The notes: generated by a model from the letters alone, not told the origin. 64,000 bases of DNA from Paenibacillus dauci (GCF_000971985.1 NZ_KQ040798.1:372001-436000); one strand, 5' to 3'; shown: positions 7,634 to 15,810, numbered from the stretch's first letter. Translations and numbers: made by a program.

Positions 7634-8773
7634 ATGAACGTGTCAAAATACAGAGTGCTGCTCTTGTCGGAAGGTTTTGGTTCAGGACATACACAAGCTG
7701 CTTACGCGCTGTCCAGCAGCCTGCGTAAAATCTCACCGAATATACAAACCAGAGTGCTGGAGCTCGGCAGTTTCCTCAATCCCAAAGTAGCGCCGCTCAT
7801 TATCACCGCCTATAAAAAAACGGTTGTCTCGCAGCCGAAGCTTGTACGCATGATGTATCGCAGCCAATATAAAAAATCGATTAATCGTCTGGCTACACTG
7901 GCGCTGCATCGGATTTTTTATACTCATACTCAGAATGTCATCCGGCAGCTGCGGCCAGATATTATCGTATGTACACATCCGATTCCGGGTGCGGTTATTT
8001 CCCGGCTGAAACGCCTGGGTATGCCGATTCCGCTATGCATGGTTATTACAGACTATGATGCACATGGAACATGGATTATTCCCGAAGTAGACCGCTATCT
8101 GGTCTCTACAGATGGAGTACGTTCCAAACTGATGATGCGCGGAATCCCTTTCTCCAAGATCAAGGTTACCGGCATCCCTGTCCATCCGAACTTCTGGGAA
8201 CATCCCAGCAAAGCAGAGATCCGGATGCGATTCGGCCTCAAAGATATGCCTACCGTCATGATTATGAGCGGCGGCTGGGGAATGATGAGCGACGATGCCG
8301 TCAATGCCTATCTGACCAGCTTCGCAGACAAAGTACAATTTATTTTCTGCTTCGGCAGCAACGATAAAGCTTACCAGCGAGCACAGCAGGATCTGAACTT
8401 CAGCCATGAGAATATTCATCTCGTCCGTTATACCAAAGAGATTGATAAGTTGATGGAAGTCTCTGATCTGCTCGTAACCAAACCAGGCGGAATGACATGT
8501 ACGGAAGGATTAGCCAAGGCAATCCCTATGCTCTTTTACAATCCGCTACCTGGTCAGGAAGAACAAAATTCGCGCTACTTTACAGAACAAGGCTGGGGTG
8601 AACCGATTACTTCGATTCATGTCGTTACCCAGTGGATGGAACTGCTGATCAATGATTATGATGCTGTCGTCATGCAGCGCCAGCTCAAGCTGGAGCAAAT
8701 CGACCGCTATAATCCTACTGAATGTGCACGCAGTATTATGGATATGGTGGAACACAATAAGGTCTTAACCTGA
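7634..8773 (+). CDS. MGDG-synthase/UgtP-like glycosyltransferase
   Basis: Peripheral membrane GT-B enzyme (GT28) that probably transfers glucose or galactose from a UDP-sugar to diacylglycerol. The 380-residue protein has the MGDG-synthase N-terminal domain with LLLSEGFGSGHTQAA, then a C-terminal donor-binding domain with VTKPGGMTCTEGLAKAIPM and NPLPGQEEQN, the usual UDP-sugar motifs of UgtP, MurG and MGDG synthase. The ATG at 7634 follows AAAGGTG very closely; the GTG at 7640, with 8-nt spacing from that site, is an equally good start. The in-frame TTG at 7607 has no ribosome site. The gene follows a PAP2 phosphatase, consistent with a membrane glycolipid role. The stop codon lies inside a large palindrome that acts as terminator. 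Confidence 0.85.
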   Translation: MNVSKYRVLLLSEGFGSGHTQAAYALSSSLRKISPNIQTRVLELGSFLNPKVAPLIITAYKKTVVSQPKLVRMMYRSQYKKSINRLATLALHRIFYTHTQNVIRQLRPDIIVCTHPIPGAVISRLKRLGMPIPLCMVITDYDAHGTWIIPEVDRYLVSTDGVRSKLMMRGIPFSKIKVTGIPVHPNFWEHPSKAEIRMRFGLKDMPTVMIMSGGWGMMSDDAVNAYLTSFADKVQFIFCFGSNDKAYQRAQQDLNFSHENIHLVRYTKEIDKLMEVSDLLVTKPGGMTCTEGLAKAIPMLFYNPLPGQEEQNSRYFTEQGWGEPITSIHVVTQWMELLINDYDAVVMQRQLKLEQIDRYNPTECARSIMDMVEHNKVLT

Positions 8774-8803
8774 CGTCAGGTTAAGACCTTATTGTGTTTT
8801 TTC
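8751..8803 (+). terminator. Perfect 48-nt palindromic terminator overlapping the stop codon
   Basis: Bases 8751-8798 are an uninterrupted palindrome: two 24-nt arms with no loop, centred on TGACGTCA, followed by TTTTTCC on the plus strand. It includes the last codons and TGA (8771-8773) of the UgtP-like gene. The U-tract points to termination of the plus-strand transcript. Because trmB converges from the right it may also stop reverse transcription, but the minus side has no T-run. Confidence 0.85.
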
Positions 8804-8824
8804 CTATTTAAATAGAACAATAAA

Positions 8825-9532
8825 TCAATATTTATCGAGACGCATCTGCTGGTATTCGTTCAATGCATCCTGTCCTACAATCACTTCGCAGCGGTGGATG
8901 CGCATCCCTTTACCCATAAACTTGGCTTCGTATTCTGTCATGACATGCTCTTCATTAATGCCGTCACGATGCAGATTCAGGCTGATATTGGTCATCTGCA
9001 GACCATAGTCGGCAAATGAATTAATCGAGAACTCGAACAGTGTCTCCGAATCCGTCTTGAAATGAATCTGTCCACGGGAATTCAACAGACGACAGTATTT
9101 CTCCAAAAAGCGCGGGTGCGTCAAACGACGGCGTCCATGCTTTTTTTTCGGCCAAGGATCACTGAAATTCAGATAGACCCGTTCAATCTCGCCTGGTGTA
9201 AAAATATCTTCGATATTCTCGATATTCGCCAGTGCCAGCTGAATACTGGTTGGATCGCCCAGTTCTGCTTCATTCCAGGCAATACGAGTCTTCTCTGCAG
9301 CGCGGCGCACCAATTCATCATACATATCAAAGCCGATATAGTTAACCTGTTGATTCTTCACGCTCATCTGGCTGACGAAGCGTCCTTTACCCATTCCGAA
9401 TTCCACATGGATCGGATAATCATTGTTAAAACGCTCACGCCATTTTCCTTTATAAGCTTCAGGGTTCAATACGACCAGATCCTGCTGCTGCTCCAGATCC
9501 TCGCGAATCCCTTTTCTACCTCTTAAACGCAT
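8825..9532 (-). CDS. trmB: tRNA (guanine-N7)-methyltransferase
   Basis: SAM-dependent enzyme that makes m7G46 in the variable loop of tRNA. The 235-residue protein begins MRLRGRKGIREDLEQQQDLV. It shows the SAM-binding segment HVEFGMGKGRFVSQM, then YIGFDMYDELV, and the TrmB-specific LNFSDPWPKKKHGRRRL, which carries the catalytic Asp and substrate-binding basic residues. The start is the ATG at 9532 with GGAGG six bases upstream; an in-frame start at 9634 would add 34 residues unlike the family. Genes on both sides are also tRNA or membrane housekeeping genes, but trmB appears to be its own unit, possibly with a promoter TTTACA-17-CAAAAT on the minus strand near 9580-9610. Confidence 0.96.
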   Translation of the reverse strand: MRLRGRKGIREDLEQQQDLVVLNPEAYKGKWRERFNNDYPIHVEFGMGKGRFVSQMSVKNQQVNYIGFDMYDELVRRAAEKTRIAWNEAELGDPTSIQLALANIENIEDIFTPGEIERVYLNFSDPWPKKKHGRRRLTHPRFLEKYCRLLNSRGQIHFKTDSETLFEFSINSFADYGLQMTNISLNLHRDGINEEHVMTEYEAKFMGKGMRIHRCEVIVGQDALNEYQQMRLDKY

Positions 9533-10063
9533 CTTCGTCCTCCGATTTGAATAATTCTCTTCTTTATTTCGTACGGAATTATTTTGACGAAGAAAATGGG
9601 AAATGTAAAGAGTTATCTGCCAAAAAGTGCACAAAGGAAAGAAGGATTTCCCTATCCTGCGAACAGCATAAGGAAATCCTTCTCTCTATATTTGGAATTG
9701 GGGTCCAACAAATTTAAGCATTCATAGTCTACCCATTTTCTGCCGGAAAATCAAATCCATTTTCCCCGGTAGCCACGATGCAGTTAAGAAATTAAGCTAG
9801 GTGCACCTATTATTAACCATTTTGCAGCAATATGACACGCAGGTCATTTATTTTTTCATTTTAGCATCTGTATAAGCAGTTGTTACGTCTGATCAGGGAA
9901 TATCCGTCACACAGCTATGGGCAGAATCACTGCACTTCACGTCTATTTTTACTATAGTAAAAGGACTGTTTTTCTACCCAGCGGTGATTTATTTTTGTTA
10001 CAATAGAAACTGTTGATTGGCGGAATAATCAGAATATGGATATACCATGAAGGAGCTTGCATT
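9533..10063. other. Structured intergenic region between trmB and ytqA
   Basis: About 530 bp without a gene but rich in dyads. A 12-bp stem lies at 9640-9683 (AGAAGGATTTCC with GGAAATCCTTCT). A hairpin around 9752-9779 pairs CCGGAAAAT with ATTTTCCCCGG. A 12-nt perfect palindrome TAGGTGCACCTA lies at 9798-9809 and a 16-nt palindrome TTTTACTATAGTAAAA at 9947-9962. On the minus strand a transcript from about 9810 to 9640 would end in a hairpin followed by TTTCCTTTGTGC. A small RNA is possible, but I recognise no family signature. Confidence 0.4.
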
Positions 10064-11020
10064 ATGGTTACTATAGAACAGACAGAGTCCCCGGTTCTGT
10101 GGGGGGATAAACGATTCCATACGTGGAACACTGAGATGCGGGAGCAGTTTGGAACCAAGGTATTCAAAGTGATGCTGGATGCCGGTTTCACCTGTCCCAA
10201 CCGTGATGGTACCATTGCCAAAGGCGGTTGTACCTTTTGCAGTGCACGGGGTTCCGGCGACTTTGCCGGCAGACGCCGTGATGATCTGGTCACCCAGTTC
10301 AATACGATCCGTGACCGGCAGCACCAGAAGTGGCCAAACGCCCAGTATATTGGCTATTTCCAGGCCTATACCAATACCTATGCACCTGTAGAAGAATTGC
10401 GTGAATATTATGAAGTCATTCTGGAGCAGCCGGGCGTTGTCGGTCTTGCAATCGCTACACGTCCTGACTGTCTGCCGGATGATGTGGTTGATTATCTCGC
10501 AGAGTTGAATGAACGAACCTATCTATGGGTGGAAATGGGCCTACAGACGATTCATGAATCCACCTCTACTCTTATCAATCGCGCTCATGACACCCACTGT
10601 TACGAAGAAGCCGTAGCCAAACTGCGGGCGCGCGGTATTCGGGTATGTGCCCATATTATCTATGGACTGCCGCAGGAATCCCACGAGATGATGCTGGATA
10701 CCGGACGGGCTGTAGCCAATATGGATGTGCAGGGCATCAAGATTCATCTGCTGCACCTGATGCGCAAGACACCAATGGTCAAGCAATACGAAGCAGGCTT
10801 GCTGCGATTCCTGGATCAGGATGAATATATTAAACTGATCGTTGATACATTGGAATTCCTGCCGCCGGATATGATCGTTCACCGGCTGACCGGCGATGCA
10901 CCGCGCGATCTACTGATCGGCCCGATGTGGAGTCTGAATAAATGGGAAGTTCTGAATTCGATCGATCGGGAGCTCAGACAGCGTGATACTTGGCAGGGCA
11001 AGTACTGGAGGGGACGTTAA
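10064..11020 (+). CDS. ytqA: TIGR01212-type radical SAM protein YtqA (MnmL-like tRNA wobble-uridine modification)
   Basis: Radical SAM enzyme of 318 residues. The N-terminus has FHTWNTEMREQFGTKVFK, then CPNRDGTIAKGGCTFCS, whose three cysteines in the C-x(11)-CxxC arrangement characteristic of this family bind the 4Fe-4S cluster. Further family segments are ATRPDCLPDD and VEMGLQTIHEST. In B. subtilis YtqA and YtqB have been linked to conversion of cmnm5s2U34 to mnm5s2U34 in tRNA, with YtqA acting before the YtqB methylation; I recall this from the literature and infer it here. The ATG at 10064 has AAGGAG eight bases upstream. The stop codon directly abuts the ytqB start, so the two are translationally coupled. 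Confidence 0.9.
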   Translation: MVTIEQTESPVLWGDKRFHTWNTEMREQFGTKVFKVMLDAGFTCPNRDGTIAKGGCTFCSARGSGDFAGRRRDDLVTQFNTIRDRQHQKWPNAQYIGYFQAYTNTYAPVEELREYYEVILEQPGVVGLAIATRPDCLPDDVVDYLAELNERTYLWVEMGLQTIHESTSTLINRAHDTHCYEEAVAKLRARGIRVCAHIIYGLPQESHEMMLDTGRAVANMDVQGIKIHLLHLMRKTPMVKQYEAGLLRFLDQDEYIKLIVDTLEFLPPDMIVHRLTGDAPRDLLIGPMWSLNKWEVLNSIDRELRQRDTWQGKYWRGR

Positions 11021-11617
11021 ATGGGATTTCTGTCTGTACTCAGCTTTGCCCACAAACTGGTTGCCGAGCGTCTGGGCAGTACGGCAGGCAGCCAGGCGAT
11101 AGCTGTTGATGCTACAGCCGGTACCGGTGCCGATACACTGATGCTGGCTCAGGCGGCTGGTGCGAGTGGCCTTGTATACAGTTTTGATATTCAGCAGCAG
11201 GCGCTGGATCGTACCCAGGAAAGACTTGGCAGGTATGAGCATCCTGGCAGGCTCGCCCGGACCGAGCTAATCCTAGGCAGTCACGACCGGATGGCGAATC
11301 ATATCCCGGCAGAGCTTCACGGACAGCTGCAGGCTGTCATGTTCAATCTTGGTTATCTTCCGGCAGGAGATACTTCAGTCATTACCCGTCCGGAATCGAC
11401 ACTGCCTGCACTCACTATTTCTCTGGAGCTGCTAGCTGTAAAGGGCATCCTGACAATTGTACTGTATCCAGGTCATCCTGGCGGATCTGAAGAAGCCGAA
11501 GCTGTACAGGAATGGGCCTCTTCCCTTCCTACTGCTACGGCGCAATGCATTATATATCGCCAGCTGCAGCGCAGTGATGCGCCATATCTGATTGCTATTG
11601 AAAAGAAACAGGCTTGA
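11021..11617 (+). CDS. ytqB: SAM-dependent methyltransferase YtqB (MnmM-like)
   Basis: Methyltransferase of 198 residues in the family first labelled rRNA methylase (PF06962) and now associated with methylation of nm5s2U34 to mnm5s2U34 in Gram-positive tRNA. The SAM-binding motif AVDATAGTGADTLMLA is at about residues 27-42, motif II VYSFDIQQQAL follows, and VMFNLGYLPAGD is the conserved N-L-G-Y-L-P catalytic segment. The ATG follows the ytqA stop without a gap and GGAGGGGACG gives the ribosome site. The 119 bp to the next gene show no strong terminator. Confidence 0.9.
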   Translation: MGFLSVLSFAHKLVAERLGSTAGSQAIAVDATAGTGADTLMLAQAAGASGLVYSFDIQQQALDRTQERLGRYEHPGRLARTELILGSHDRMANHIPAELHGQLQAVMFNLGYLPAGDTSVITRPESTLPALTISLELLAVKGILTIVLYPGHPGGSEEAEAVQEWASSLPTATAQCIIYRQLQRSDAPYLIAIEKKQA

Positions 11618-11736
11618 TCGCATAATCGATCCGAACCGGACACAGATGCAGTACTGCCTGGAGCAGGCTAGACTTCTGATCCAAAAAGTGCCGATCCTGT
11701 TATTATTTCAAATGAACTTGAGGAGATGAAAATATT

Positions 11737-12126
11737 ATGGCAGTACGCAAATTGGAACATGTAGGCATTATGGTGACTTCTATCGAAAAATCTATCGCTT
11801 TTTACGAACAGGTTATCGGGCTTCAGCATCTGGAGACAAACGGTCATGTAGATGATGCGATTCGACTGGCATTTCTCGCTTTTCCGGGTCATACCGATAC
11901 CGAAGTGGAATTGGTACAGGGGTATACCGGTGCATTGACCGAAGAAGGCCGTGTGCATCATATTGCTTTTACTGTAGACGATATTGAAGAAGAATATGCA
12001 CGGATTCAGGGACTTCAATTGTCCAATCTGGATCAGACAATTACGACACTTCCGAATGGCAGTCGCTACTTCTTTTTCAGCGGTCCCGATGGAGAGCGTC
12101 TGGAATTTTTCCAGTCTGCACGTTAA
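11737..12126 (+). CDS. VOC-superfamily (glyoxalase-like) protein
   Basis: Small vicinal-oxygen-chelate fold protein of 129 residues with the paired beta-alpha-beta pattern. LEHVGIMVTSIEKSIAFYEQ is near the N-terminus with a metal-ligand His, HHIAFTVDD in the middle, and GPDGERLEFFQ with a Glu ligand at the end. These match metal-binding glyoxalase I, methylmalonyl-CoA epimerase or related enzymes. Length suits a one-module protein. TTGAGGAGATG precedes the ATG. It lies between ytqB and manA on the same strand but about 100 bp from each. The reaction cannot be told from sequence. Confidence 0.82.
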   Translation: MAVRKLEHVGIMVTSIEKSIAFYEQVIGLQHLETNGHVDDAIRLAFLAFPGHTDTEVELVQGYTGALTEEGRVHHIAFTVDDIEEEYARIQGLQLSNLDQTITTLPNGSRYFFFSGPDGERLEFFQSAR

Positions 12127-12229
12127 GATGGATACAGCCCCGGCCTTACATCTGATGTTGTCTGTGGATAGGACAACGATACATACGGGGTGAATGTTAA
12201 ATATATGACTATGTGGAGGAGAGAGATTA

Positions 12230-13198
12230 ATGACGAAGCCATACCCACTGCAATTTCAACCGGAATTCAAAGAACGTGTATGGGGCGGTAGAGCACTGGA
12301 ACAGTTCGGATGGGATATTCCGGAGGGAGCGATTGGCGAAGGCTGGATGATCGCGGATCATCCGAATGGGACAACATCAGTTATCGGTGGTGAGCTGGAC
12401 GGTAAAAGTCTGGATCAGCTGCGTGAGACATTGGGGCGCGACTGGTTCGGTACACGGGGTGTATCCGAGACCAACGGCCGTTTCCCTCTGCTGATCAAAC
12501 TGCTGGATTGCAATGACGATCTATCTGTGCAAGTGCATCCGACCGATGATTATGAAGGTCTGCCGCAAGGTGAACTGGGCAAAACGGAAATGTGGTATGT
12601 ACTGGATGCCAAACCGGGTGCCAAAATCATTTATGGTCTCAAAGATGGCGTCACCCGCGAATCCCTGGCTGAAGCGATTCGTAATAATCAGATTATGGAC
12701 GAGCTGCAGGAGGTTCCGGTAGAAGCTGGTGATACTTTCTACATTCCGGCAGGTACGGTACATGCACTGTGTGCCGGTGTACTGGTAGCCGAGATTCAGC
12801 AGAACTCCGATACCACCTATCGTCTGTACGATTATGATCGTCCCGGACTGGATGGCAAGCCGCGTGAACTGCACATCGAAGATTCTCTTAACGTGATCGC
12901 TTACGAAGGCGCAGGCGCTACGACTATGAAAACAGATGGTCTGTCTGCAGGGCAGTGGCTGACACTGGCTACCTCTCCTTACTTTATTGTAGAAAAAGGC
13001 ATCGTTGACGGTTCATGGAGCCTGTCCACTCTGCCGGAGAGCTTCACCATCCTCGTCGTTGCTAATGGCGAAGGTTCCATTACGTGGAAAGATGGCAGCG
13101 CACCACTCAAAGGCGGACAATGCTTCCTGCTGCCTGCCAATCTGGGTGAATACACGCTGGATGGCAGCTGCACAGTGATCCGTTCCTATCTGCCTTAA
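12230..13198 (+). CDS. manA: Mannose-6-phosphate isomerase, class I
   Basis: Zinc-dependent cytosolic isomerase interconverting mannose 6-phosphate and fructose 6-phosphate. The product of 322 residues is the usual size for the short Bacillus ManA/GmuF type. The zinc site is visible as LSVQVHPTDDYE (Gln and His ligands) with KTEMWYVLDA (Glu ligand), and FYIPAGTVHAL supplies the last His. The N-terminal FKERVWGGRALEQFG is typical. GGAGGAGAGAGATTA precedes the ATG. No mannose transporter or regulator is adjacent; a hairpin after the gene ends the unit, so it supplies general mannose metabolism or activated sugars for glycans. Confidence 0.95.
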   Translation: MTKPYPLQFQPEFKERVWGGRALEQFGWDIPEGAIGEGWMIADHPNGTTSVIGGELDGKSLDQLRETLGRDWFGTRGVSETNGRFPLLIKLLDCNDDLSVQVHPTDDYEGLPQGELGKTEMWYVLDAKPGAKIIYGLKDGVTRESLAEAIRNNQIMDELQEVPVEAGDTFYIPAGTVHALCAGVLVAEIQQNSDTTYRLYDYDRPGLDGKPRELHIEDSLNVIAYEGAGATTMKTDGLSAGQWLTLATSPYFIVEKGIVDGSWSLSTLPESFTILVVANGEGSITWKDGSAPLKGGQCFLLPANLGEYTLDGSCTVIRSYLP

Positions 13199-13236
13199 TA
13201 CCAAGAGGAACAAACTTATAATGGATTGAATAGATT

Positions 13237-13276
13237 AACCTGTACCGGTGTGATAATTCCTCCGGTACAGGTTATA
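13237..13276 (+). terminator. Terminator after manA
   Basis: A perfect 12-bp stem (AACCTGTACCGG with CCGGTACAGGTT, 13-nt loop) is followed by ATATTTATG. It lies 38 bp beyond the manA stop and ends just before the ribosome site of the following hydrolase gene. The tail is only moderately T-rich. Confidence 0.65.
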
Positions 13277-13303
13277 TTTATGATTGGAAAGGAGATGACA
13301 CTC

Positions 13304-14239
13304 ATGAAGGAACGTACATTTCGCATGACGGATGAAGAAGGCATTCAGGTGCATATCTATGAATGGCTGCCGGATCAGGAGAATATACATGGAGTTGTAC
13401 AAATATCACATGGTATGGCCGAGACTGCCCGCCGATATCATCGTCTGGCTCAATCTCTCACTGCACAGGGATATGCCGTCTATGCCAATGATCACCGTGG
13501 GCATGGGCTGACTGCCGCTACACCGGATGACCTTGGTGATCCCGGAGAGAATGGATTTTACTGGATGGAAGAAGACCTGGTGCTGTTATCCCGCTGGATT
13601 CATGAGCACTATGCTACCCTGCCGCTCTATATTCTCGGACACAGTATGGGTTCCTTTATTGTGCAAAAGTTGATGTATGATCATCCGGATCTATACGATG
13701 GATTTATCCTCTCCGGCACCAACGGTCCGCGTGGGCTGCTCCAGGCCGGTGAACGTCTGGCACAGCTGCAGCGGCGTCTGCGTGGACCGATGCATCGCAG
13801 TCTGCTGCTCAATGCACTTGTATTCGGCCCGTTCAACCGCGGACTGCCCAGACCGCGCGCGACCCGGTTTGACTGGCTCTCCCGCGATCCTGAGGAAGTG
13901 GCACTGTTCGTCAATGATCCTTATTGTGCGCGGCTTGCCAGTGTGCGGTTTTATGTACACTTTTTCCAGCTGCTGATCGAGATTCATCGACCGGATTGTA
14001 TGCGGCGAATTCCAAAAGACAAGCCTGTCTATCTATTCAGCGGAGATCGTGATCCGGTAGGTGCCTATGGCAAAGGAGTACGCAAGTTGTATGAACAGTA
14101 TCAGAGATTGCAGCTGCAGGATATCGAGATCAAGTTGTATCCCGATGCACGGCACGAGACACTTAATGATACGAACCGAGAAGAAGTTACTGCCGATATT
14201 CTGGACTGGCTTCAGCGTCATTGTCCTGTACCCAAATAG
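13304..14239 (+). CDS. Alpha/beta hydrolase, monoacylglycerol-lipase-like (serine aminopeptidase S33 domain)
   Basis: Predicted cytosolic ester hydrolase of 311 residues with no signal peptide. It has HGMAETARRYHRLAQSL near the N-terminus, NDHRGHG, the nucleophile elbow LGHSMGSFI, SGDRDPVG carrying the acidic residue and ARHET with the catalytic His, all in the monoacylglycerol lipase / lysophospholipase order. The ATG at 13304 has GGAAAGGAGATG upstream; a longer frame from 13226 runs through the manA terminator and is rejected. The 3' end, including the TAG, is inside the terminator hairpin. Confidence 0.88.
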   Translation: MKERTFRMTDEEGIQVHIYEWLPDQENIHGVVQISHGMAETARRYHRLAQSLTAQGYAVYANDHRGHGLTAATPDDLGDPGENGFYWMEEDLVLLSRWIHEHYATLPLYILGHSMGSFIVQKLMYDHPDLYDGFILSGTNGPRGLLQAGERLAQLQRRLRGPMHRSLLLNALVFGPFNRGLPRPRATRFDWLSRDPEEVALFVNDPYCARLASVRFYVHFFQLLIEIHRPDCMRRIPKDKPVYLFSGDRDPVGAYGKGVRKLYEQYQRLQLQDIEIKLYPDARHETLNDTNREEVTADILDWLQRHCPVPK

Positions 14240-14277
14240 CCATCAGACCGTTATCGTCCCGGTCTGATGGCTATTTG
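14233..14277. terminator. Bidirectional terminator overlapping the hydrolase stop codon
   Basis: Perfect 18-bp arms (14233-14250 and 14260-14277) around a 9-nt loop lie between the convergent hydrolase and LysE genes. The stop codon of the hydrolase (14237-14239) is within the left arm. The arms end in A- and T-rich bases, so both transcripts could use it, although neither side has a long T-run. Confidence 0.7.
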
Positions 14278-14295
14278 ATAGGATCGATTGATTTC

Positions 14296-14934
14296 TCAGG
14301 AGGATACATGCCGCGAAGTACGCAGCAAATTCAATCCCAGCAGAACAAAAATCCCTCCGGTTACCCGGTTCAGATAACGTGATGCGCGGCTGGATTGCAG
14401 CCGGCCGGACATTTTGCTGGAAAACAGCACCAGCAGTATGCACCATAACAAGCCTGTTGTACTGAATGTTAATCCCAGCAGCAGGAATGGAATCGGACCC
14501 ATATGCTGCGCAGGACTAACGAACTGCGGGATAAAAGCCAGATAGAACAGCGCTACCTTGGGGTTCAGCACATTGGTCAGCATGCCTTGCAGATAGATTT
14601 TACGCAGAGGTCGCTGCTCTACATGCTTAAGTGCTTCTCCTTCTTCCTGACGTGCCATCAGAGCCCGAATCCCCATCCAGATCAGATATCCGGCGCCAAT
14701 CCATTTGACCAGATTAAAAGCAAGTGCCGACTGCATCAGGATCAGTGATAATCCCAGTCCGGCCAGCAGTGTATGTACCAGTGAGCCGCTGATAATGCCA
14801 TAGACAGACATAAGTCCTGCCTGCTTGCCCTGGAATATACTGCGACTCAAAATGTAAATCGTATCACTGCCGGGTGTGATATTCAGCAGAATACTCGATA
14901 ATATAAACAACCAGTAGTGTTCAATCCCCCACAT
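14296..14934 (-). CDS. LysE/RhtB-family amino acid exporter
   Basis: Six-helix membrane exporter of 212 residues. The N-terminal LLNITPGSDTIYILSRSIFQ contains the N-x-T-P-G-P/S-D motif of the RhtB branch (homoserine, threonine, leucine efflux). Hydrophobic stretches repeat along the chain, with VLNPKVALFYLAF in the middle as usual. AAAGGGGGAGATAGAG precedes the ATG. A tautomerase gene lies 26 bp upstream on the same strand, so the two may be co-transcribed. The substrate is not predictable from sequence. Confidence 0.9.
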   Translation of the reverse strand: MWGIEHYWLFILSSILLNITPGSDTIYILSRSIFQGKQAGLMSVYGIISGSLVHTLLAGLGLSLILMQSALAFNLVKWIGAGYLIWMGIRALMARQEEGEALKHVEQRPLRKIYLQGMLTNVLNPKVALFYLAFIPQFVSPAQHMGPIPFLLLGLTFSTTGLLWCILLVLFSSKMSGRLQSSRASRYLNRVTGGIFVLLGLNLLRTSRHVSS

Positions 14935-14960
14935 CTCTATCTCCCCCTTTCAACCAGTAT

Positions 14961-15182
14961 CTATGCCTGTTCGTCCGGTTCCTCTGGAGACGGTGCATTC
15001 AGATAAGGTAGCAACTCGCCATGCTTGCCATAATTATGTGGTGCCAGATCCTCAAAAAAGATAAAGATCTTCTCTTTCTCTACTTCAAATACATCCGAAA
15101 CCAGCTCCGACATCTTCTGTACCAGTTCACGCTTTTGTTCGACAGTTTTGCCTTCAAGCACTTTGACAGTAATAAACGGCAT
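14961..15182 (-). CDS. 4-oxalocrotonate-tautomerase-family protein
   Basis: Tautomerase-superfamily protein of 73 residues. After Met removal the N-terminus is Pro (PFITVKVLEGKTVEQKRE), the catalytic amino-terminal proline of the family, followed by the usual beta-alpha-beta pattern and a somewhat longer acidic tail (SPEEPDEQA). AAAGGGTGAAAAGCG precedes the ATG. It is 26 bp upstream of the LysE-type exporter. No aromatic catabolism genes are near, so the physiological substrate is unknown. Confidence 0.85.
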   Translation of the reverse strand: MPFITVKVLEGKTVEQKRELVQKMSELVSDVFEVEKEKIFIFFEDLAPHNYGKHGELLPYLNAPSPEEPDEQA

Positions 15183-15312
15183 CGCTTTTCACCCTTTCCA
15201 GAATAGTTGTCTGATTAATGAATTAGAATACCATGTATATATCCCGGAAAACAACCCTTTCCCGGCAGACTCTGGAATATATACTGATCATCCAGTGTGC
15301 GCTAGCATCGTA

Positions 15313-15762
15313 TTACATTTGCAGCTTTTTCTCATAACAAAGACTGCTCTCATCCTCTACATAAATGCCAAACCGCTCGATCTGTTCATAGCCGTGACGC
15401 TGGTAAAAAGCAATGGCTTCGGGCTGGGCAGCTCCCGTCTCCAAGCGGATAATCCGATAATTCTTCTGCCATGCCTGTTCTTCCAGTGCCTGCAGCAGCC
15501 TGCTGGCTATTCCCTGACGGCGATGTGAAGTACGGACGTAAAATCGCTTCAGCTCGGTACTCTGTTCATCCAGTGCACGAATGGCTCCGCAGCCTACAGG
15601 CTTGCCCTCCGCATCATAGGCGATCATAAAGGAAGCCGGGTCAGCCGGACTTAATCCATAGATCGACTCCGCCGGATAGCATTCCATCAGATAAGTATCC
15701 AGTTCCTTGATCAATAGATGCAGATCGGTGTGATCAGCTTGTACCGGCAAGATGGTAATCAT
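15313..15762 (-). CDS. GNAT-family N-acetyltransferase
   Basis: Acetyl-CoA-dependent acetyltransferase of 149 residues. GCGAIRALDEQSTELKRFYV contains the central beta strands, SHRRQGIASRLLQALEE is motif A with the R-x-x-G-I/G-x-A acetyl-CoA pyrophosphate loop, and ETGAAQPEAIAFYQRHGY is the C-terminal motif. Length is normal. AAGGAGGAGCCTGC precedes the ATG. The monooxygenase-fold gene ends 48 bp upstream on the same strand, so the two probably form an operon. Substrate unknown. Confidence 0.88.
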   Translation of the reverse strand: MITILPVQADHTDLHLLIKELDTYLMECYPAESIYGLSPADPASFMIAYDAEGKPVGCGAIRALDEQSTELKRFYVRTSHRRQGIASRLLQALEEQAWQKNYRIIRLETGAAQPEAIAFYQRHGYEQIERFGIYVEDESSLCYEKKLQM

Positions 15763-15810
15763 GCAGGCTCCTCCTTAATTATAGTACGTAAATGATGATG
15801 CTTATCCTTA

